Notes under the pieces: model-generated | The model's database searches: none | What the model saw: only the letters and a program-made list of their open reading frames with translations | What the model was told of the DNA's origin: nothing | Assembly: GCA_020091685.1 (NCBI GenBank) | Contig: CM034605.1 | Coordinates: forward strand, 10,736,218 to 10,800,217 | DNA: 64,000 nucleotides | DNA from: Lutjanus erythropterus | Taxonomy: Eukaryota; Chordata; Actinopteri; Lutjaniformes; Lutjanidae | Direction: 5' to 3' | Part shown: positions 60,382 through 64,000 of the stretch, one piece after another | How positions within the stretch are numbered: the first letter of the stretch is position 1 | How the letters are laid out: each line of letters starts with the position of its first letter | Translations under genes and position numbers: made by a program

Positions 60382-60413
<32 letters not shown>
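60361..60413. repeat. (CA)n microsatellite
   Basis: CA run interrupted by two TC steps. On the minus strand it is a TG tract directly upstream of the tentative acceptor site. Confidence 0.95.
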
Positions 60414-60415
<2 letters not shown>

Positions 60416-60600
60416 CTCTGAGGCATCACCTTAACAAAGATTATTCTGGTTAACAGCGACCTATGCCCTCTGACTGATTCATTTAAATGAGTTGACCATA
60501 TAGACTCATCCATCAATATATTGAACTTCGATCAAAAAAAAGTGCCTCCAATAGGCCCCTGAGAGGCAGCTTTATTTAACTAACATGTGGCGTCAACTAC

Positions 60601-60692
60601 CTGTTTCTGCAGACTGAGGAGGAACATCTGAGATGGGAGCTCTCTGACACCATGTCAATAGGACACACTGGTAATGGGCACAAAGGGTTCAA
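60601..60692 (-). CDS. gpatch2l: gpatch2l exon (LNPL...HLRC segment)
   Basis: 92 nt. The acceptor is AG after TTTCAATTTCC (60693-60694) and the donor is GTAGTT starting at 60600. In phase 0 it encodes LNPLCPLPVCPIDMV and then SESSHLRCSSSVCRN, leaving two bases. This parallels the human GPATCH2L segment FNPLSPLYS...ASHRRCSPAHCSA, including the NPL, H-x-R-C-S and cysteine spacing. It is entered in the phase left by the 40-nt exon upstream, which supports the chain. Cellular role of this region is unknown. Confidence 0.8.
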
Positions 60693-60795
60693 CTGGAAAT
60701 TGAAAGTATCAATAACATTTAGAGTTTGCAAATTCATCATTAAAGTCTGAACAAAACGGGGCCAAAAAGATAATAAAACTTGGAAATAAACTCAC

Positions 60796-60835
60796 CTGGC
60801 TTCGGTCTCGTTTTCCAACAGAAGGCAGCCAAAAG
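60796..60835 (-). CDS. gpatch2l: gpatch2l small exon
   Basis: 40 nt between a TTCCTTTTAG acceptor and a strong GTGAGTTT donor. Its first base completes an Asp codon from the previous exon, followed by FWLPSVGKRDRSQ, ending in phase 0 exactly as the next exon requires. Sequence similarity to mammals is low, roughly where human has ...SDFPHISACAHE. The assignment rests on frame continuity, clean splice sites and position. Confidence 0.65.
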
Positions 60836-60947
60836 CTAAAAGGAAATAATCAAAGTATAATTACTGATGAAAACAGAAGGACTTAATACCACAAGAGTTT
60901 TATAGATTTTGTTTTTTAAAGAGTAGTAAAGGAACAGTATATCTTAC

Positions 60948-61012
60948 TCTCTCTGGTAAGGATCTTGGGAGAAGTGTCTCAGTCTCTCTACAAACACTGG
61001 CATGCTGCTTCC
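60948..61012 (-). CDS. gpatch2l: gpatch2l exon (VERLRHF segment)
   Basis: 65 nt, acceptor TTTAACAG and donor GTAAGATA. It starts in phase 0 and encodes GSSMPVFVERLRHFSQDPYQ-R plus two bases. The ER-x-x-H and DP-x-Q positions align with human GPATCH2L (GTERISHIISDPRQKEK). The exon fits both neighbouring phases. The segment diverges between fish and mammals, suggesting weak constraint. Confidence 0.78.
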
Positions 61013-61111
61013 CTGTTAAACACAAATAAAAAGATAAACAGTAAGAAACAAAGACCATAAATACTGTGTGACTGTTTCCAGCTGAGGAAGAAGATGCCAG
61101 CTTGCTTTAAC

Positions 61112-61197
61112 CTTGCTGGGAAGCCGCCTCCTGTCCTTCCTGATGCAGCAGGCAGCAGAGCCAGGCACTCGTTTCAGACGTGAATGATATCGATACC
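61112..61197 (-). CDS. gpatch2l: gpatch2l exon (basic YRYHSRLKRV segment)
   Basis: 86 nt, acceptor CACTGCAG and donor GTTAAA. It encodes (G)YRYHSRLKRVPGSAACC, then IRKDRRRLPSK, ending in phase 0. It aligns with human GPATCH2L [24 protein letters not shown] almost residue for residue. The cluster of Arg/Lys suggests a nuclear-localising or nucleic-acid-contacting segment (inference). One of the most secure exons here. Confidence 0.92.
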
Positions 61198-61348
61198 CTG
61201 CAGTGGTACAAAATGGATTTATCTTTTTGGTGTTGCAAAATGGTCAGAAAGCATGATTAATGTTTAAGTGGGATGCAGGGAAAAGACCAGGTAAGATAAG
61301 GTGTTTATATGAGTGTGTGTCTAAAAGCACGAAATCACCGTCCTCTAC

Positions 61349-61507
61349 CTCTCTGAGAGGGCCGTGCAGGCTGCAGGAAGGTTGGCGAGGGACGGTTACC
61401 CTCAAGGGAAAGCTGGCTGTCTGAATCCCAGCCGGGCAACAGGCCGGCCACGCCCGTTCCAACTCCACAGTCCCCCTCGAAGAACCAGTCGCTCTGCTCA
61501 TCATCAC
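61349..61507 (-). CDS. gpatch2l: gpatch2l exon (acidic DDEQSDWFF core)
   Basis: 159 nt. The acceptor follows TCCCCTGTGTGTAG and the donor is GTAGAG. It encodes (G)DDEQSDWFFEGDCGVGTG, then VAGLLPGWDSDSQL, and ends PTFLQPARPSQR. The DDEQSDWF motif is diagnostic for GPATCH2 and GPATCH2L. The ends FLQPARPSQRG and FEGDC favour GPATCH2L over GPATCH2. The paralogue GPATCH2 is a G-patch protein reported to act with the helicase DHX15; the specific role of GPATCH2L is not established. Phase 1 at both ends agrees with neighbours. Confidence 0.96.
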
Positions 61508-63307
61508 CTACACACAGGGGACAGGAAAGGTGATGCATCGGTCAGCATGTTGCTGCTGCTGCATGAATATTTTTAGCATATTTCTACCCAAAAAACCTTT
61601 CCTACTTTAGAACAGTTCAATAGCAGAACATTTTTAGTGGATGCTCAGTGAGTTAGTTATCAAAAGATCATACAGAATAGACTAAACTGATTTGGTTAAG
61701 GAGATAGTTCAGAGATACAGTAGATTTACTGTTTATCGCACTTTCCTAGAATCAGAAACCAATAACTGCCTTCTGACAGACCTTTTTCATGGATTTGATA
61801 TAGTCTGAAGTTATTTAAAACAGCAATATTAGCCTATCTTGGTTCAATCATCGAGTGTCTATGGGATCAAATAACATAATCGCGATCCTGTAGACATCCA
61901 GGAATTGAGTGAAATTAGTTGAAGCGAACTAACTGGTTTCCAAGCTGTCTGAGGGGAGGCCCACAGTCAGACTTTGAAAGCCCTAACTTATCTATAGTAC
62001 TGCCAATAACCCACTGTAAGCTCCACATAAGTCTGCAGCACTGCCAAACAGACAGCAGTTTATCACGGCAGTGCCACTGCAGCCTTCATTAAAGTGCTGA
62101 AATACTCAAAAACACCACCAACCTAGAATTGTTATGTCCAAAAATCAAGCAGCATTGTAGGATGTAGACTTTAACCAACAATATTGTTGAGGACGTCACT
62201 TCTGCTGCATGAGCTGTTTGAAGAAATTTAAAGATCCTCTCCAGATGTATTGAGACATATATACAAAAAGAGTGAACAATAATGTGTATTTCGCAAAAAA
62301 AAAGTGTAATTTCCGCATTGAAAAGGCACCTACTCCTTCTACCTCATTAAAAATTCAATAATCTATATGAAAATTTTGTTCATTTATTTTCCTGCTGGAC
62401 ATCAAAAGTCTCCTACTTCACTGTAAAGTCCATTCTCATTGGTGGCTTAAATTCTCTACATCACACTTAGACCAGTTGCAGATTGGGCCAGGATTGGCTT
62501 CCAAACTATTTGTGATGTCACAAATCATGCTCGTAGGCTCACCCTTAAAAACCAGATTTGTAAAGAGCACAGAGAAACTTTATACTTTCAGTAGATGAAA
62601 ATGAAAAGAGCCAAATTCGTATATAATCATGATTCTGCACATCAAAGTGTACAAACAAGAAGAAAAACATATTTTTGAGTGGAGAGGACTTTAATTAACA
62701 TCATATTCTGTCTTTTTTGAGCTTTTTAGAGTCATATAATTTCAGAGAAGATAAGCTGCCATATGTTTGATGACCTGACAAAGTTCAGTGGAGCTTCAAC
62801 TGACACGCCTGCATGTCCATAATGACTTGCTCCTTTTACTACAGCCTACCAGACAACCAGACAACACCAGCCTCGTCCCCAGACACCGAGCTCTCCTCAG
62901 ACCTGTCAGTCAGCAAAGAACATGCAGGAACCATGCCTCTCACAGTCAAGGTGTAGTGACAACTGTTAAATCAGAGGCCGCCTGGCCCCACCACGGCTAA
63001 TGAGATTAGCAAAGGCTTCAGCGCTCATTAACACGACATGACAACGTCTTATTAGAGTCGCCTGGGTGCCCAGCAACCAGCCCATTGTATCGAAACCTCC
63101 CTCTCTAGCCCCAGCATTCCCTCAGAGTGGAGCAGGGTTTTGTCCAAATCTGACAATTCGTCATTTTTCTTCACACAATCAAGACAGCTTCATCTGTGGG
63201 CTCCAAATACTCAAAATCAAATCACTTACTGGTTTGAACCTCACTAAGAGCTGAGGTTGTTGAATTTAACAGTTCCTTGTATGTTCAAGTAATTAATTTT
63301 TTAATAC
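61508..63307 (-). other. gpatch2l intron, with possible repeat at 62140-62660
   Basis: No further exon recognised. Bases 62140-62660, with CATTCTCATTGGTGGC and TTTGTGATGTCACAAATCAT, resemble an eroded fish repeat (weak). Bases 62780-63250 are unique-looking; small plus-strand frames there have no motif. Confidence 0.5.
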
Positions 63308-63369
63308 CTTGTCTTCCCTCATCATTGGTGAACAGGCCAGGGTCACTGCTGCAGGTACTGCTGGTTTCC
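63308..63369 (-). CDS. gpatch2l: gpatch2l exon (SSTCSSDPGLFTNDEGRQ)
   Basis: 62 nt, acceptor TTTTCTGTGCAG and donor GTATTAA. The frame reads ETSSTCSSDPGLFTNDEGRQ and leaves one base that joins the next exon to form Gly-Asp-Asp-Glu. GLFTNDEGRQ is shared with human GPATCH2 and GPATCH2L, and the serine-rich lead-in is typical. A 1.8-kb intron follows. The exons encoding the amino-terminal half lie beyond the right edge of the window. Confidence 0.92.
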
Positions 63370-64000
63370 CTGCACAGAAAAGAAGACAAACAACAAGGTT
63401 GGGAAGATTACTTAAAAAATATAAATTCCAATAGAAATTACCTGTTAAAAATATAGTCAGTAATCTAATCCAAGTATCACAATAAAGTAATGTAACTTGA
63501 TTACCTTCTGTTACATTTGGATTACCTCAGTACCAAATATGGTGAATTTGTTTGGCCTAATATAATGTTTTATGTTCATTGTTTATTGTTTGTCCAGCTG
63601 TTTCTTACTTTATGTGCATGTATGCACATTTAGATGAACAGCGGGTAATTAATTTTAAACTTTAAATGTACCTTGTATGTATTATTATGTTAATATATAA
63701 CTGGACATCTGTGTAGGTAACATTAGTGTTTGGTCTGTTTAGCTAACATTAGTGGTTGGTTTTACCTGTAAACGTTTCTTTTCTTTTTTTTCTTTTTTAC
63801 CCCCCTTTTCTGATTTATAGACAAAATAATGATGATATTTCCACTCTGTGAAAGCATCACACATGAAGTGTTGTAATGTATGTGCACCACACATAGTAGT
63901 ATATTGTTCTTTCTTTTACATGCGTTCTTAAGTTGTTCTAATAATCCCCATTTCTAAGAAATGTATCTTAAATTGTTTTATTGTATTCACTTCTGTAACA
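63370..64000 (-). other. gpatch2l intron (continues past window)
   Basis: AT-rich with a T/C run at 63777-63800. No exon seen; the next upstream coding exon must lie beyond base 64000. Confidence 0.55.

Overview
This is vertebrate nuclear DNA, almost certainly from a ray-finned fish and probably a percomorph teleost. The evidence is exon/intron structure with GT-AG junctions, CA/TG microsatellites, tRNA-derived SINE relics, and many short non-autonomous DNA transposons of types I know from percomorph genomes. There are no bacterial operons, CRISPR arrays or convincing long open reading frames.

The only gene I can support lies at the right end on the minus strand: the 3' half of gpatch2l (G-patch domain containing 2-like). 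Six exons (60601-60692, 60796-60835, 60948-61012, 61112-61197, 61349-61507, 63308-63369) splice in one consistent frame. Their product matches the vertebrate GPATCH2/GPATCH2L core, including a GLFTNDEGRQ-GDDEQSDWF stretch. The 5' exons lie beyond base 64000. The true last coding exon is either a tentative exon beside a TG microsatellite at 60315-60354 or lies elsewhere.

The other ~60 kb downstream of gpatch2l looks like a gene desert. In human, ESRRB follows GPATCH2L on the same strand across a long intergenic interval. By synteny this window would be the esrrb-proximal desert, with esrrb to the left of base 1 (inference). Low-repeat blocks that read like conserved non-coding regulatory DNA (about 0.4-1.3, 3.5-4.2, 8.5-9.1, 12.6-13.0, 22.5-23.0, 32.4-32.7, 36.2-37.7, 39.7-41.3, 46.6-46.9, 56.4-57.1 and 57.4-58.3 kb) alternate with repeat-rich blocks. 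Conservation was not computed.

The repeats include four copies of a GGTTCT-rich element, one with a seven-unit 56-bp internal array; two TTAA-flanked MITEs; two long foldback elements; GGAAC-rich elements; several TIR elements; SINE relics; and two decayed transposon protein fragments (a PHD-like finger at 14026-14171 and a Harbinger Myb-like piece near 32075). Several are nested, which gives a relative insertion order. No clearly new biological system was found. The best leads are the transposon structures, clustered homeodomain/Onecut-type sites, and an apparent excess of ERR-type half-sites in what may be the esrrb neighbourhood.
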